From JASHVB01 sp049522565 (GTDB taxonomy: Bacteria > Pseudomonadota > Alphaproteobacteria > Acetobacterales > Acetobacteraceae), in assembly GCA_049522565.1 (NCBI GenBank), contig JBEKNT010000024.1, positions 1-29,288 on the forward strand: DNA of 29,288 nt. The letters run 5' to 3'. The notes under the pieces were generated by a model. The model had not been told where the DNA came from and did no database searches. It was given only the letters and a program-made list of their open reading frames with translations. The stretch's first letter is position 1. Each line of letters starts with the position of its first letter. A program made the translations under genes and the position numbers. Positions 13,639 to 22,061 of this stretch are shown piece by piece.

Positions 13639-14844
13639 ATGCGCATCGCCAAGATCGAGGATCTGCACTGCGCCGCCGGCTGGCGCGACTTCTCCTTCCT
13701 GAAGATCACCACCGACGAGGGTCTGGTCGGCTGGTCGGAATTCCTGGAGAATTTCGGCGCCGAGGGGCTCAGCACGGTCATCCAGCGGCTGGGCCAGCGG
13801 CTGGTCGGCATGGACCCGCGGCCGGTGGAGAAGATCACCGCGTTCCTGCACGGGCTGACCCGGCAAAGTCCTGGCGGCCTCAACCAGCAGGCGATCGCCG
13901 CCATCGAGAACGCGCTGGTGGACATCAAGGCGAAAGCGCTGGGCATCCCGGTTTACGAACTGCTGGGTGGACCGGTGCGCGACCGCTTGCAGCTCTATTG
14001 GTCGCATTGCGGCACCTGGCGCGTCAGCTTCGCCGACCGCATCGAGGGGTGGACCGGGTTCAAACCCATCCAGTCGCTTGCCGACGTCGAACAAGCCGGT
14101 GCCGACGTGGCACGGCGCGGCTTCAAGGGCCTGAAGACCAACATCATGCGGTTCGATGCCGACAAGCCATATATCCACATGCCTGGCTTCAACGGCTCCG
14201 GTTGGCCGGAGTTGAACATCGATGCGCGGCTGGTCGAAGGCCTGGTGGCGCAGATGACCGCGTTCCGCCAAGGCGCGGGGCCGCGCGTCGGGCTGCATCT
14301 GGACCTCAATTTCAACTTCAAGACCGAGGGCTACGTCACGCTGGCGCAGGCGCTGGAGCCATTCGAGCTGGTGTGGCTGGAGATCGACAGCTACGACCCG
14401 GCGGCGCTCGCCACGATCCGGCGCAGCGCGCGCACGCGCATCGCGTCATGCGAGTCGCTGTATGGCCGCCGGCAGTTCCGGCCATTCTTCGAGCAACAGT
14501 CGGTGGATGTGGCGATCATCGATATCGCGTGGAACGGCATTCTTGAGTCGATGAAGATCGCCGCCATGGCGGACGCCTATGAAATCAACGTGGCACCGCA
14601 TAATTTCAACAGTCATATCGGCTCGCTGATGAGCGCGCATTTCTGTGCCGCCGTGCCGAATTTCCGGGTGATGGAGATCGATATCGAGGACGTGTCGTGG
14701 AAGGACGCGCTGGTGAGTGTGCCGCCGGCGATCGAGGACGGGCATCTGCTGATCCCGACCGGTGCCGGCTGGGGGGCGGAGGTGAACGAGGATGTCGTCA
14801 GGGCGCATCCGCCGCAGCGCACGGTGAAGTGGACGAGTCAGTAG
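13639..14844 (+). CDS. Mandelate racemase/muconate lactonizing enzyme family protein (enolase superfamily)
   Basis: Cytoplasmic Mg-dependent enzyme that abstracts a proton alpha to a carboxylate, 401 residues. Metal ligands are Asp222 (HLDLN), Glu248 (WLEID) and Glu272 (CES). Likely acid/base residues are Lys166 (GLKTN) and His321 (APHNFNS). The N-terminal capping domain and C-terminal barrel are both complete. The layout is nearest to sugar-acid dehydratases or cycloisomerases, but the substrate cannot be read. The ATG at 13639 has a strong ribosome-binding site (GGAGGG); the 86-residue extension upstream is not used. It stands alone and faces the membrane-protein gene. Confidence 0.88.
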   Translation: MRIAKIEDLHCAAGWRDFSFLKITTDEGLVGWSEFLENFGAEGLSTVIQRLGQRLVGMDPRPVEKITAFLHGLTRQSPGGLNQQAIAAIENALVDIKAKALGIPVYELLGGPVRDRLQLYWSHCGTWRVSFADRIEGWTGFKPIQSLADVEQAGADVARRGFKGLKTNIMRFDADKPYIHMPGFNGSGWPELNIDARLVEGLVAQMTAFRQGAGPRVGLHLDLNFNFKTEGYVTLAQALEPFELVWLEIDSYDPAALATIRRSARTRIASCESLYGRRQFRPFFEQQSVDVAIIDIAWNGILESMKIAAMADAYEINVAPHNFNSHIGSLMSAHFCAAVPNFRVMEIDIEDVSWKDALVSVPPAIEDGHLLIPTGAGWGAEVNEDVVRAHPPQRTVKWTSQ

Positions 14845-14845
14845 A

Positions 14846-14872
14846 CCTCTCCGACGCGTGGCGCGGGAGAGG
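14846..14872. repeat. Half-copy of the CCTCTC palindrome, likely bidirectional terminator
   Basis: A stem CCTCTCC (14846-14852) pairs with GGAGAGG (14866-14872) around a GC-rich loop. It sits between the stop codons of two convergent genes and matches one end of the composite repeat at 4298-4445. Termination is inferred from position. Confidence 0.55.
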
Positions 14873-14878
14873 CTGCGA

Positions 14879-15322
14879 TCACGCGTGCCTGGCGCGTCGC
14901 AGGCCGCGCGGCATCAGCAGCGGCAGGATCAGCCCCACCCCCAGGCCCCAGAAGCCGTTGATGAGCAGCGAGCGGGCGATCGGCCAGGCGTGCCAGCCAT
15001 TGGCAACCGGAATGCCCTTGATCGGCGCGACGACGAACATCGCGACCAGCGCCGCGACGATGCCGAGGATCAGGCCGCACACCCAGAGCGGCCAGGTGAA
15101 CCGCGGCAGGAGCAGCCCGAACACCAGGCCGTACAGCCCGCCCCAGAAGCAGAGATCGGCGATCAGCGGCACGCCGAAGGGCGGCATCGGATTGGCGCTG
15201 TAGGCGGTGAAGGGTGCCAGCCCGAGCGCATGCAGGGCCTCGACCATGCCCTGGTGGAAGGTCAGGACGGATATGGCGGCCGCAATGAAGCCGAGCAATG
15301 CACGTGTCGAAGCAGACCACAT
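14879..15322 (-). CDS. Small integral membrane protein, function unknown
   Basis: 147 residues with four hydrophobic segments (about residues 7-25, 45-72, 77-100 and 115-138). I do not recognise a named family. The loop motif FHQGMVEALHALG after the first helix and the paired Gly-rich helices resemble small uncharacterised membrane proteins of proteobacteria. The ATG at 15322 is preceded by GGGAGGG at good spacing; a 20-residue extension from 15382 lacks support. It lies 109 bp downstream of eutC on the same strand and could share its transcript. Confidence 0.7.
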   Translation of the reverse strand: MWSASTRALLGFIAAAISVLTFHQGMVEALHALGLAPFTAYSANPMPPFGVPLIADLCFWGGLYGLVFGLLLPRFTWPLWVCGLILGIVAALVAMFVVAPIKGIPVANGWHAWPIARSLLINGFWGLGVGLILPLLMPRGLRRARHA

Positions 15323-15431
15323 GGCAACCCTCCCCGCAGCGTTATTTCGGCCATGTAGTGCACATTCCCCGGGCGTCAACAATGCTGGCCTGGGGCGTCA
15401 ACACCATTTGGCTCGGGCTGCCCGGCGCGGA

Positions 15432-16193
15432 TCAGTCCGCGACGCTGTCGGGCGCCGGAATCTGCGCAAGCTGATCGTCCTTGAGCGTGACGCCGGTCAG
15501 CCGCAGCCGGCGCATGGCCTCGATCAGCCACAGCAGCTTGGCGGCGGCCTGCGCTACCGGCAGTCCGGCGGGCCGGATGTTGGAGATGCAATTGCGCTCG
15601 GCATCGGTGCGGCCGGGTCGGGGCTGCCAGGTCAGGTAGATCCCCAGGCTGTCTGCGGCGGATAGCCCGGGCCGTTCGCCGATCAGCACGGCGACCGCCT
15701 CGGCGCCCATGGTGCCACCGATGTCGTCCCCGAGCGCCACGCGTCCTTGCGTCGCGATAACGACCGGAGCAACCGGAGCGACCGCACGCAGGGTCGGGAT
15801 GACGCACGCGAGCAATGCGGCGGCGTGGCGCTGCACGGCCACGGCCGAGAGCCCGTCGCACACCACGAACAGCATGGCACCAGGCGCGGCGGGCAGGTGG
15901 GGGCGGTCCGCGTCCAGCAGGCGGCGGCCGAGATCGGGCCGACGCAGGTAGGTCTGGCGGTCTGGCGCGGCGCTGCGGACAGCCAGGCTGTCGATACCGG
16001 CCTGCGTCAGCTCGGCCTGCAAGGCGGCAACGTCGAGCGTCGCGTGGACCGCGTCGCGCGCCGCGGCGTGGGCGGCCTGGAACGCCAGGTGCGCCGCGGT
16101 CGGCAGCCCGTTGCCGGCGCGACCAAGACCGATGCGGGCCGGGGTGAAGCGCCGCAGGTCGGTCCAACGAGCAAGCAGCGGGCCGGTCGTCAT
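15432..16193 (-). CDS. eutC: Ethanolamine ammonia-lyase small subunit (EutC)
   Basis: Light subunit of the adenosylcobalamin-dependent enzyme that splits ethanolamine to acetaldehyde and ammonia, 253 residues. Recognised by LRRFTPARIGLGRAGNGLPT at the N-terminus, LFVVCDGLSAVAVQRHA, ALGDDIGGTMGAEAVAVLIGERPGLSAADSLGIYLTW and the C-terminal RNCISNIRPAGLP. I use the ATG at 16193 (MTTGPLLARW) because it precedes the family N-terminus; the GGAGG there is only 1 nt away, so the start is not certain. EutB, normally just upstream, is absent: the next gene upstream runs on the opposite strand. Confidence 0.93.
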   Translation of the reverse strand: MTTGPLLARWTDLRRFTPARIGLGRAGNGLPTAAHLAFQAAHAAARDAVHATLDVAALQAELTQAGIDSLAVRSAAPDRQTYLRRPDLGRRLLDADRPHLPAAPGAMLFVVCDGLSAVAVQRHAAALLACVIPTLRAVAPVAPVVIATQGRVALGDDIGGTMGAEAVAVLIGERPGLSAADSLGIYLTWQPRPGRTDAERNCISNIRPAGLPVAQAAAKLLWLIEAMRRLRLTGVTLKDDQLAQIPAPDSVAD

Positions 16194-16317
16194 GCCTCCG
16201 ACACCATGCGATAAAGGGAACGTGAAGGCTGCAACATGGCCGCGCCATGATTTGGCTGCGGGCGGGCCACATACGGAGCCCCTCTTCAGGGTGGACAGAT
16301 TCCCCTTGGAGGCTTCC

Positions 16318-16617
16318 ATGACGGTGACCCTAGCATATGCATCGGCGTTCGCCCTGGTGATGGGCATCGGCTTCGTGCTGGCGCCCGCCTCGGCCCTGGC
16401 CGCCCATGCCGGAGCGCCTTACACCAACGTCGATCACAGCAACGACCTGGGCAACGACACCGGCGACTCGCGGGTGGACAGCCTGAACAGCGCCCAGCTC
16501 AACGAGAACTACCACGGACCGCTGGAGCTGCGTCCGCCGGCCGCGAACCCCTCCACAGCGATGGCGCCCCAGAGTGGCGAACCGCCGCCGCCGCCGGCCG
16601 AGATGGCCCCGCATTAA
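16318..16617 (+). CDS. Small secreted proline-rich protein, function unknown
   Basis: 99 residues. Residues 1-29 form a signal peptide (hydrophobic core ALVMGIGFVLAPASALA, likely cut near AAHA). The mature part is polar and ends in a Pro-rich tail with five consecutive prolines (PPPPP) before AEMAPH. A good GGAGG precedes the ATG at 16318. It diverges from eutC by 124 bp. I recognise no family. Periplasmic or exported location is inferred from the signal peptide. Confidence 0.65.
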   Translation: MTVTLAYASAFALVMGIGFVLAPASALAAHAGAPYTNVDHSNDLGNDTGDSRVDSLNSAQLNENYHGPLELRPPAANPSTAMAPQSGEPPPPPAEMAPH

Positions 16618-16730
16618 CTGCTCGCCGGAGTTATGACTGCGACACTTGGAACCGGGCGCCGCTTTGAGCACTCGCGACGCGTAGCCGGGTCGCGTCAGCC
16701 GCTTCGGTTCGCCAAATCGGCGGCGCTGTA

Positions 16731-16750
16731 CTAGTTTGGCTGGAAACTAG
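16731..16750. promoter_or_regulatory. MarR-type operator (7-bp inverted repeat)
   Basis: A perfect inverted repeat CTAGTTT-N6-AAACTAG lies 37 bp before the start of the marR-family gene. Its length, A/T-rich half-sites and position match operators of MarR autorepressors. It probably controls the marR-prpE pair. Confidence 0.6.
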
Positions 16751-16787
16751 CTTGCAAGTCCCGGCGCACGGCGGCATCGTGCGGCCT

Positions 16788-17276
16788 ATGTCCATGCTCA
16801 AGCTGCCGCCGACCCGACTCGGCCGGTTTGCCGACAGCGTCGGGTTCCATTTACGCCGCTCGCACGAGATTGCGCAGCAGCATGTCGCGGCGAGCCTGGC
16901 AGATACCGGCCTCATGCCGATCCACGCCGAGGTGCTGGCGATGATCGGCGACAATCCCGGCACAATCCCCTCGGTGGTGGCCGACGCGCTGGGACGCGAC
17001 CGCTCCAGCGTCACCGGCATTCTGCGCACCCTGCTGGACCGCGGCCTGATCGAGCGGGCACGCACCACGCGCGACCGGCGCGCCGCGCTGCTGCAACTGA
17101 CCCCCATCGGGGAGGCGATGCTGCAACGCGTGGAGGAACGCGCCGCCGCATGCGACGCGACGCTTGACCGCATCCTGGGCGCGGACAAGCCTGCGCTGCT
17201 CGAGCAATTGCGCCGCATCATCGCGGCGCCGGCAGAGGGGGATCGGCAGGATGACCCAGGCCACGACGACGTATGA
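16788..17276 (+). CDS. MarR family transcriptional regulator
   Basis: Winged-helix dimeric repressor of 162 residues. The helix-turn-helix core runs through GTIPSVVADALGRDRSSVTGILRTLLDRGLIERARTTRDRRAALLQLTPIGEA (58-110), with the wing at TRDRR (94-98). The preferred start is the ATG at 16788; a second ATG at 16794 is possible, and the longer frame from a TTG at 16752 would overlap the operator. It overlaps the acyl-CoA synthetase gene by 26 bp, so it probably responds to the ligand or product of that enzyme. The ligand is not known. Confidence 0.9.
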   Translation: MSMLKLPPTRLGRFADSVGFHLRRSHEIAQQHVAASLADTGLMPIHAEVLAMIGDNPGTIPSVVADALGRDRSSVTGILRTLLDRGLIERARTTRDRRAALLQLTPIGEAMLQRVEERAAACDATLDRILGADKPALLEQLRRIIAAPAEGDRQDDPGHDDV

Positions 17277-19140
17277 CCAGGCCTATACGGCGTGGCAACG
17301 CGATCCGGCGGCGTGGTGGGGGGAAATCGCCGACGGCGTGACCTGGGAGAAGCGCTGGGACACGGTGTTCGATGCATCGGTCGGTCCGTACGGCCAGTGG
17401 TTCGCCGGCGGCACGCTGAACACCTGCTATAATTGCATCGATCGTCACGTCGCCGCCGGGCGCGGCGATCAGGCCGCGCTGATCTGGGACAGCGCGATGA
17501 CCGGCCGGATCGAGACCTTCACCTACGCCCGGATGCAGTCGCGCACCGCGAAATTCGCCGGCGCGCTGGCGCGGCTTGGGGTCGGGCGCGGCGATCGCGT
17601 GGTGATCTACCTGCCGATGGTGCCGGAGGCCGCGGTCGCGATGCTGGCCTGCGCGCGGCTGGGCGCGATCCACTCCGTGGTGTTCGGCGGTTTCGCCGCG
17701 GCGGAACTCGCCAGCCGGATCGCCGATGCGCGGCCGAAGGTGATCGTGTCCGCGTCCTGCGGTCTCGAGCCTGGTCGGATCATTCACTACAAGCCATTGC
17801 TCGACGCAGCGATCGCGCTGTCGCCGCACAAGCCGGACGCGTGCCTGATCCTGCAGCGCGAACAGGCGCCGTGCACGTTGATAGCGGGACGCGACCACGA
17901 TCTGGCCGAGGCGGAAGCGGCCGCCGCGCCGCATGACTGCGTGACGGTGGCGGCGACCGATCCGTTGTACATCCTTTACACCTCCGGCACGACGGGGCGG
18001 CCGAAGGGCGTGGTGCGCGACAATGGTGGGCACGCGGTGGCGCTGTGGAACTCGATGCGCATGGTGTACGGCGTCGAGGCCGGCGACGTCTATTGGGCGG
18101 CGTCGGATGTCGGCTGGGTGGTGGGCCACAGCTACATCGTTTACGCGCCGCTGCTGCGCGGCTGCACCAGCATCATGTACGAGGGCAAGCCGGTCGGGAC
18201 GCCGGACGCCGGTGCGTTCTGGCGCGTGGTCGCGCAGCACGGGGTGAAAGTGCTGTTCACCGCGCCAACCGCGATGCGCGCGATCAAACAGCAGGACCCC
18301 GAAGGAAAACTGCTGGCCAGGTACGACCTCAGCAAGTTCGAGGCGCTGTTCCTCGCCGGCGAGCGCTGCGACCCACCGACGGCGGAGTGGGCGGCGGCGC
18401 TGTTGCAGCGGCCGGTGGTGGATCACTGGTGGCAGACCGAGACCGGCTGGGCGATCACCAGCGGCTTCCGCCAATTCGGACTGTTCAAGTTCAATCCGGG
18501 ATCGGGCGGCCGGCCCTGTCCGGGCTACGATCTGCACGCGCTGGACGACGACGGACACGTCCTGGGACGCGGCCATACCGGCAATCTCTGCGTGCGCCTG
18601 CCGCTGCCGCCCGGCTGCGCGCCGACGCTATGGCAGAACGACGCGGGTTATCGCAGCGCCTATCTCGCCGACTTCCCTGGCTGGTATCGCAGCGGCGACG
18701 CCGGGGTGATCGACGCTGCCGGCGACGTGTCGGTGATGGGCCGCACCGACGACATCATCAACGTCGCCGGCCACCGGCTGTCCACCGGGCAGATGGAGGA
18801 GGTGCTGGCGTCGCACGTGGACGTCGCCGAATGCGCCGTGGTGGGCGCGAAAGATGCGCTGAAGGGCCAGGCGCCGATCGGCCTGGTGGTGCTGAAATCC
18901 GGAGTGAACCGGCCGGAAGCCGAGATCTGCTCGGAACTGGTCGCGCTGGTGCGCGAGCGCATCGGGCCGGTGGCGGCGTTCCACGACGCCCGAGTGGTGC
19001 CGCGGCTGCCGAAGACCCGGTCGGGCAAGATCTTGCGCGGCAGCATCCGGCGCATCGCCGACGGCGAGAGCGTGCCGGTACCGCCGACAATCGAGGATCC
19101 CGCCACGCTGGACGAGATCGGCCGCGTGCTGGGGCGGTAA
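17251..19140 (+). CDS. PrpE-like propionyl/acetyl-CoA synthetase (AMP-forming)
   Basis: Activates a short-chain carboxylate with ATP and CoA through an acyl-adenylate; cytoplasmic, 629 residues. The P-loop-like motif is YTSGTTGRPKG (243-253), followed directly by VVRDNGGHAVALWNSM, which is diagnostic of propionyl-CoA synthetases (PrpE). The adenylation core continues with DHWWQTETGWAI, and the C-terminal catalytic/acetylatable Lys593 lies in TRSGKILRG. The ATG at 17251 lies inside the marR gene. Propionate is favoured by the VRDNGGH motif, but other short acids are possible. It forms a two-gene operon with the MarR regulator. Confidence 0.92.
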   Translation: MTQATTTYDQAYTAWQRDPAAWWGEIADGVTWEKRWDTVFDASVGPYGQWFAGGTLNTCYNCIDRHVAAGRGDQAALIWDSAMTGRIETFTYARMQSRTAKFAGALARLGVGRGDRVVIYLPMVPEAAVAMLACARLGAIHSVVFGGFAAAELASRIADARPKVIVSASCGLEPGRIIHYKPLLDAAIALSPHKPDACLILQREQAPCTLIAGRDHDLAEAEAAAAPHDCVTVAATDPLYILYTSGTTGRPKGVVRDNGGHAVALWNSMRMVYGVEAGDVYWAASDVGWVVGHSYIVYAPLLRGCTSIMYEGKPVGTPDAGAFWRVVAQHGVKVLFTAPTAMRAIKQQDPEGKLLARYDLSKFEALFLAGERCDPPTAEWAAALLQRPVVDHWWQTETGWAITSGFRQFGLFKFNPGSGGRPCPGYDLHALDDDGHVLGRGHTGNLCVRLPLPPGCAPTLWQNDAGYRSAYLADFPGWYRSGDAGVIDAAGDVSVMGRTDDIINVAGHRLSTGQMEEVLASHVDVAECAVVGAKDALKGQAPIGLVVLKSGVNRPEAEICSELVALVRERIGPVAAFHDARVVPRLPKTRSGKILRGSIRRIADGESVPVPPTIEDPATLDEIGRVLGR

Positions 19141-19153
19141 GGCGCTCCGCGTT

Positions 19154-19921
19154 TCACCGCGTCGGCAACGCCATCGCGTCATCGGCCACGAACAGCGGAT
19201 CGAGCGAGGCGTCCCACAGCCGGATTCCGCCGGTGATGCCGGCCTCGTTCGACACCGTCCGCACGCCGGCCGGCAGCGCGAAATCGATCCGCTTGGCGTT
19301 GCCGCCGCCGATCGCCAACGTGTCGTAGTTCACCAGCGCGGCAATGTAATCGATTGCCTTGCGCACCCGCCGGTTCCAGCCTTTCGGCCCGATCTTCTGC
19401 AAGGCGGCGTTGCCGATCCACTGATCGTAGGTCATCGCCTTGTGCACCGGATGCTGGCTCAACTCGAGATGCGGCGCGGGAAAGCCGCGGTCGAACAGCG
19501 CGAAACCCATGCCGGTGCCGAGCGTGATCACGCATTCCAGCCCGCGCCCGCTGATCACCCCCAGGCCCTGCACCGTCGCATCGTTCAGCATGCGGGCGGG
19601 CTTGCCCAGCCGTTCCTGCAACACATCCGGCAAGGCGTAGCCGTGCCAGTCGGCGGTCCCGAGATTGGGCGCCGTCATGACGCGTCCGCGCCGCACCACG
19701 CCAGGAAACCCGATCGAGATCCGGTCGAACGCACCCAGCGGCTTCGCCACGTCCACCAGGGCGGCCACCACCGCGTCCGGCTTGGCGGGATGCGGCGTAT
19801 CGACGCGGTTGGGTTGCTCGATCATGCGGCCGGTCACCGCCAAGACGCTGGCCTTCAGCCGCGTGCCGCCGATATCGATAGCCAACGTCAGCGGACCCGA
19901 CGGATGCGCCGCGTCGTTCAT
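19154..19921 (-). CDS. ROK family kinase, polyphosphate-glucokinase-like
   Basis: Sugar kinase of the ASKHA fold, 255 residues. The phosphate-binding motif LAIDIGGTRLKAS (residues 12-24), the catalytic LNDATVQG with its Asp, and the second phosphate loop ITLGTGMGFALF are clear. The compact length and layout match polyphosphate glucokinases (PpgK), which can use polyphosphate or ATP; glucose is the likely acceptor. I choose the ATG at 19921, which overlaps the stop of the upstream gene as ATGA (4 bp), so translation is coupled. The longer frame from 19969 is internal to the hydrolase gene. Confidence 0.85.
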   Translation of the reverse strand: MNDAAHPSGPLTLAIDIGGTRLKASVLAVTGRMIEQPNRVDTPHPAKPDAVVAALVDVAKPLGAFDRISIGFPGVVRRGRVMTAPNLGTADWHGYALPDVLQERLGKPARMLNDATVQGLGVISGRGLECVITLGTGMGFALFDRGFPAPHLELSQHPVHKAMTYDQWIGNAALQKIGPKGWNRRVRKAIDYIAALVNYDTLAIGGGNAKRIDFALPAGVRTVSNEAGITGGIRLWDASLDPLFVADDAMALPTR

Positions 19922-20913
19922 GCGGCGGCGCCCACCCGCCGCATGAAGTCGCGCAGCGCCGGCGCCCATTTGCCGGCGTCGGCACCAGAGGCCAGGTGGC
20001 CCTTGTCGCTGTCGATCTCGAAGTACGTCGCGTCCACACCGGCGTCGCGCAGCGCCTGCATCACGTCCGGCGCATGCTCTGGCGGAAACAGCACATCGGT
20101 GCGCGACAGCACATACAGCACCGGCACGCGGATGCGCCCGAGGTCGCTGGTGACGTCATACGCTTCCGCGGCGTGACCGAGGATCAGCAGCGAATTGGCG
20201 TCGAATACGCTGGCCCATTGCGCGGCGGCGCGCTGCATCGCTGCCGCGTCGGTCATACCGTAGCGGCGCAGCGTCTCGACTCGCAGCCCGATCATCGTCG
20301 CGAGCATGCCGCCGGCTTCGTAATAGTCGCCACCATTCCAGTTGGGATCGCGTTCGAACCGCGCGCGCGTATCGGCCGTCATGTTGAGCCGGGCCTTCGG
20401 CGCGGACACCACAGGCACAATGCCATCCATGAAGTCCGGGAAGCTGACCGCCCATTGGAACGCCTGGAACCCGCCATAGGATGGTCCGACCACCGCGCGC
20501 AGATGCCGCACGCCGAGATGCTCCAGCAGCCGGTGCTGCGCGGTGACGATGTCGGCCAGGGAGATGGCGGGAAACCGCGAGCCGTAGCGCTTGCCGGTGC
20601 GCGGATCGATCGAGGCGGCGTTGGTCGAGCCGAAGCTCGATCCCAGCATATTCGAGGCGACGACATAGTTGCGCTCGGTATCGATCGGCGCGCCGGGGCC
20701 GACCAGCGTGGTCCAGGAACCTTCGGAGGAGCTGCCGGCGGGCTCGATCATCTGGTGGCCGCTGGTATAGCCGTGCGTCACCAGAACCGCGTTGTGCCCG
20801 TCCGGCGCGAGCCGGCCGCGCGTGCAGTAGGCAATGGTGACCTCCGGCAATACCTCACCGCTTTGCAGGCGGAAATCGCTGAAGGTGAAGCGGTCGCGTA
20901 CGACGTCGTCCAT
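19918..20913 (-). CDS. MetX-like alpha/beta hydrolase (homoserine O-acetyltransferase family)
   Basis: 331-residue alpha/beta hydrolase with the catalytic triad Ser145 (GPSYGG), Asp273 (SRTDVLFPP) and His306 (DKGHLASG). The N-terminal part ITIAYCTRGRL... and the conserved VVASNMLGSSFGSTNAASIDP match the homoserine acetyltransferase family. The nucleophile elbow reads GPSYGG instead of the usual GGSMGG, so acyltransferase specificity is uncertain and a hydrolase role is possible. The ATG at 20913 has a good GGGAGGA; the 28-residue extension to 20997 is not used. Translationally coupled to the ROK kinase gene downstream. Confidence 0.85.
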   Translation of the reverse strand: MDDVVRDRFTFSDFRLQSGEVLPEVTIAYCTRGRLAPDGHNAVLVTHGYTSGHQMIEPAGSSSEGSWTTLVGPGAPIDTERNYVVASNMLGSSFGSTNAASIDPRTGKRYGSRFPAISLADIVTAQHRLLEHLGVRHLRAVVGPSYGGFQAFQWAVSFPDFMDGIVPVVSAPKARLNMTADTRARFERDPNWNGGDYYEAGGMLATMIGLRVETLRRYGMTDAAAMQRAAAQWASVFDANSLLILGHAAEAYDVTSDLGRIRVPVLYVLSRTDVLFPPEHAPDVMQALRDAGVDATYFEIDSDKGHLASGADAGKWAPALRDFMRRVGAAA

Positions 20914-21006
20914 TGGCAGGGTCCTCCCGGGACGCACGTTATCGCGCAATCGCCCCAGCCGCCTAGCTTCTGACCCTGACACTTCCAGTTGTGCCATTCG
21001 GTTTCA

Positions 21007-21090
21007 CTGCGAGCGGAACGAAACCATCCTCCGCGTATGTTGGTGCGCTATTCCGGGGGCGATTGCTTCGCTTCGCTCGCAACGACGGCG
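21007..21090. repeat. Imperfect inverted repeat with TGCGAGCGAAGC-type arms
   Basis: The right arm (about 21062-21090, GATTGCTTCGCTTCGCTCGCA) is an imperfect reverse complement of the left arm (about 21007-21028, TGCGAGCGGAACGAAACC), and the two flank about 33 bp. Sequences of this type are dispersed intergenic repeats in alphaproteobacterial genomes. It lies upstream of the hydrolase gene and downstream of the PEP-CTERM gene. No gene function is seen. Confidence 0.5.
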
Positions 21091-21209
21091 TGGCTGCGTG
21101 ACCGAGCCGTCAGGATCGCCGCGCCGGCCCCGGCTGCGCCGTGCCAGGAGCGATGCACAGGTGCGTTGCGGTCGACAGGCTGACAAACCGAGCGGGTCGA
21201 GCCTCGCGG

Positions 21210-22022
21210 TCAAAACAAGGCGGCGCCCCGCGGTGACACCGCGACAGCGAGTATCGACCGTCGTCGGGCGCGCTTGCGCCGCACCAGACCCAGGCCGCCG
21301 AGGGCGACGCCCAGCAGTGCCAGCGAAGCCGGTTCAGCGACGTCGCCGGCGCCGGCGCCGGTCGGTGGCAGGCCATCGCCGGCGTAGACCACCACGTCGA
21401 TGCCGTTGCAATCAGTGCCCGAAAAGCCATTGGTGCAGGTCTGCTGATAATCGTTGCCGGGCGTTGCAAAGCCGTTGGAGTTGATCTCGGCGAGGTAGAA
21501 GCTGACGTCGTATGTGTCGCCGACCGTGGTCGCGAAGGTCTGGTCGATCCCGTCGTAACCGCCGGTCGCGCCGTCATCCCAGAAATAGCTGCCGTTATAC
21601 GCCGCGAGGCCATTCGTAGGAGACGCAGCCTCAAAACCGAGAACCGGCACACCGACATCGGCCAGGCCGGCTTGCTCGAAGTAGGTCCAGTCCGGCACCC
21701 CGTTGCCGGATATTGTCGGTGCGCCGATCTCGAAGCTGGGGTTGAGCAACAGGTTGCCGCTTGGCGTGGTGGTGTCGACCACGGCGGCATCGTCGAAGGC
21801 AAAGTAGCCAGGATCGTGGCGGAACACGAACGTTACCGTCGACCAGGGGGTCGTCGCGACAAATTGCGCATTGTATTGCGTATAGCTCGGGATGATCCGC
21901 GTCCCGGCCAGGTCGAGGATCAGCAGTCCGGAGGGCGGCGGCGACAGGTTCTGCGCGCTGGCCTGGGTTGCGATGCCGACTGCGACGGCCGCCGCCAGCG
22001 CAGCCTTCCAAGCGACATGCAT
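21210..22022 (-). CDS. PEP-CTERM-type exported protein
   Basis: 270-residue exported protein. Signal peptide at 1-23 (AALAAAVAVGIATQASA). The middle is a beta-rich domain with LLLNPSFEIGAPTISGNGVPDW (near residues 91-112) and GYDGIDQTFATTVGDTYDVSFYLAE, typical of extracellular carbohydrate-binding-like modules, and one close cysteine pair (CTNGFSGTDC). The tail is VAEPASLALLGVALGGLGLV followed by RRKRARR (228-254), a PEP-CTERM sorting signal with Ala in place of the first Pro. It continues about 16 residues beyond the Arg cluster, which is unusual. The start at 22022 has only a weak ribosome-binding site (GGGG). A sigma-70-like promoter lies just upstream. Confidence 0.85.
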   Translation of the reverse strand: MHVAWKAALAAAVAVGIATQASAQNLSPPPSGLLILDLAGTRIIPSYTQYNAQFVATTPWSTVTFVFRHDPGYFAFDDAAVVDTTTPSGNLLLNPSFEIGAPTISGNGVPDWTYFEQAGLADVGVPVLGFEAASPTNGLAAYNGSYFWDDGATGGYDGIDQTFATTVGDTYDVSFYLAEINSNGFATPGNDYQQTCTNGFSGTDCNGIDVVVYAGDGLPPTGAGAGDVAEPASLALLGVALGGLGLVRRKRARRRSILAVAVSPRGAALF

Positions 22023-22061
22023 CGGCGCGGCACCCCTTTTTGTCGCTTCGTCGTCTGCTAC

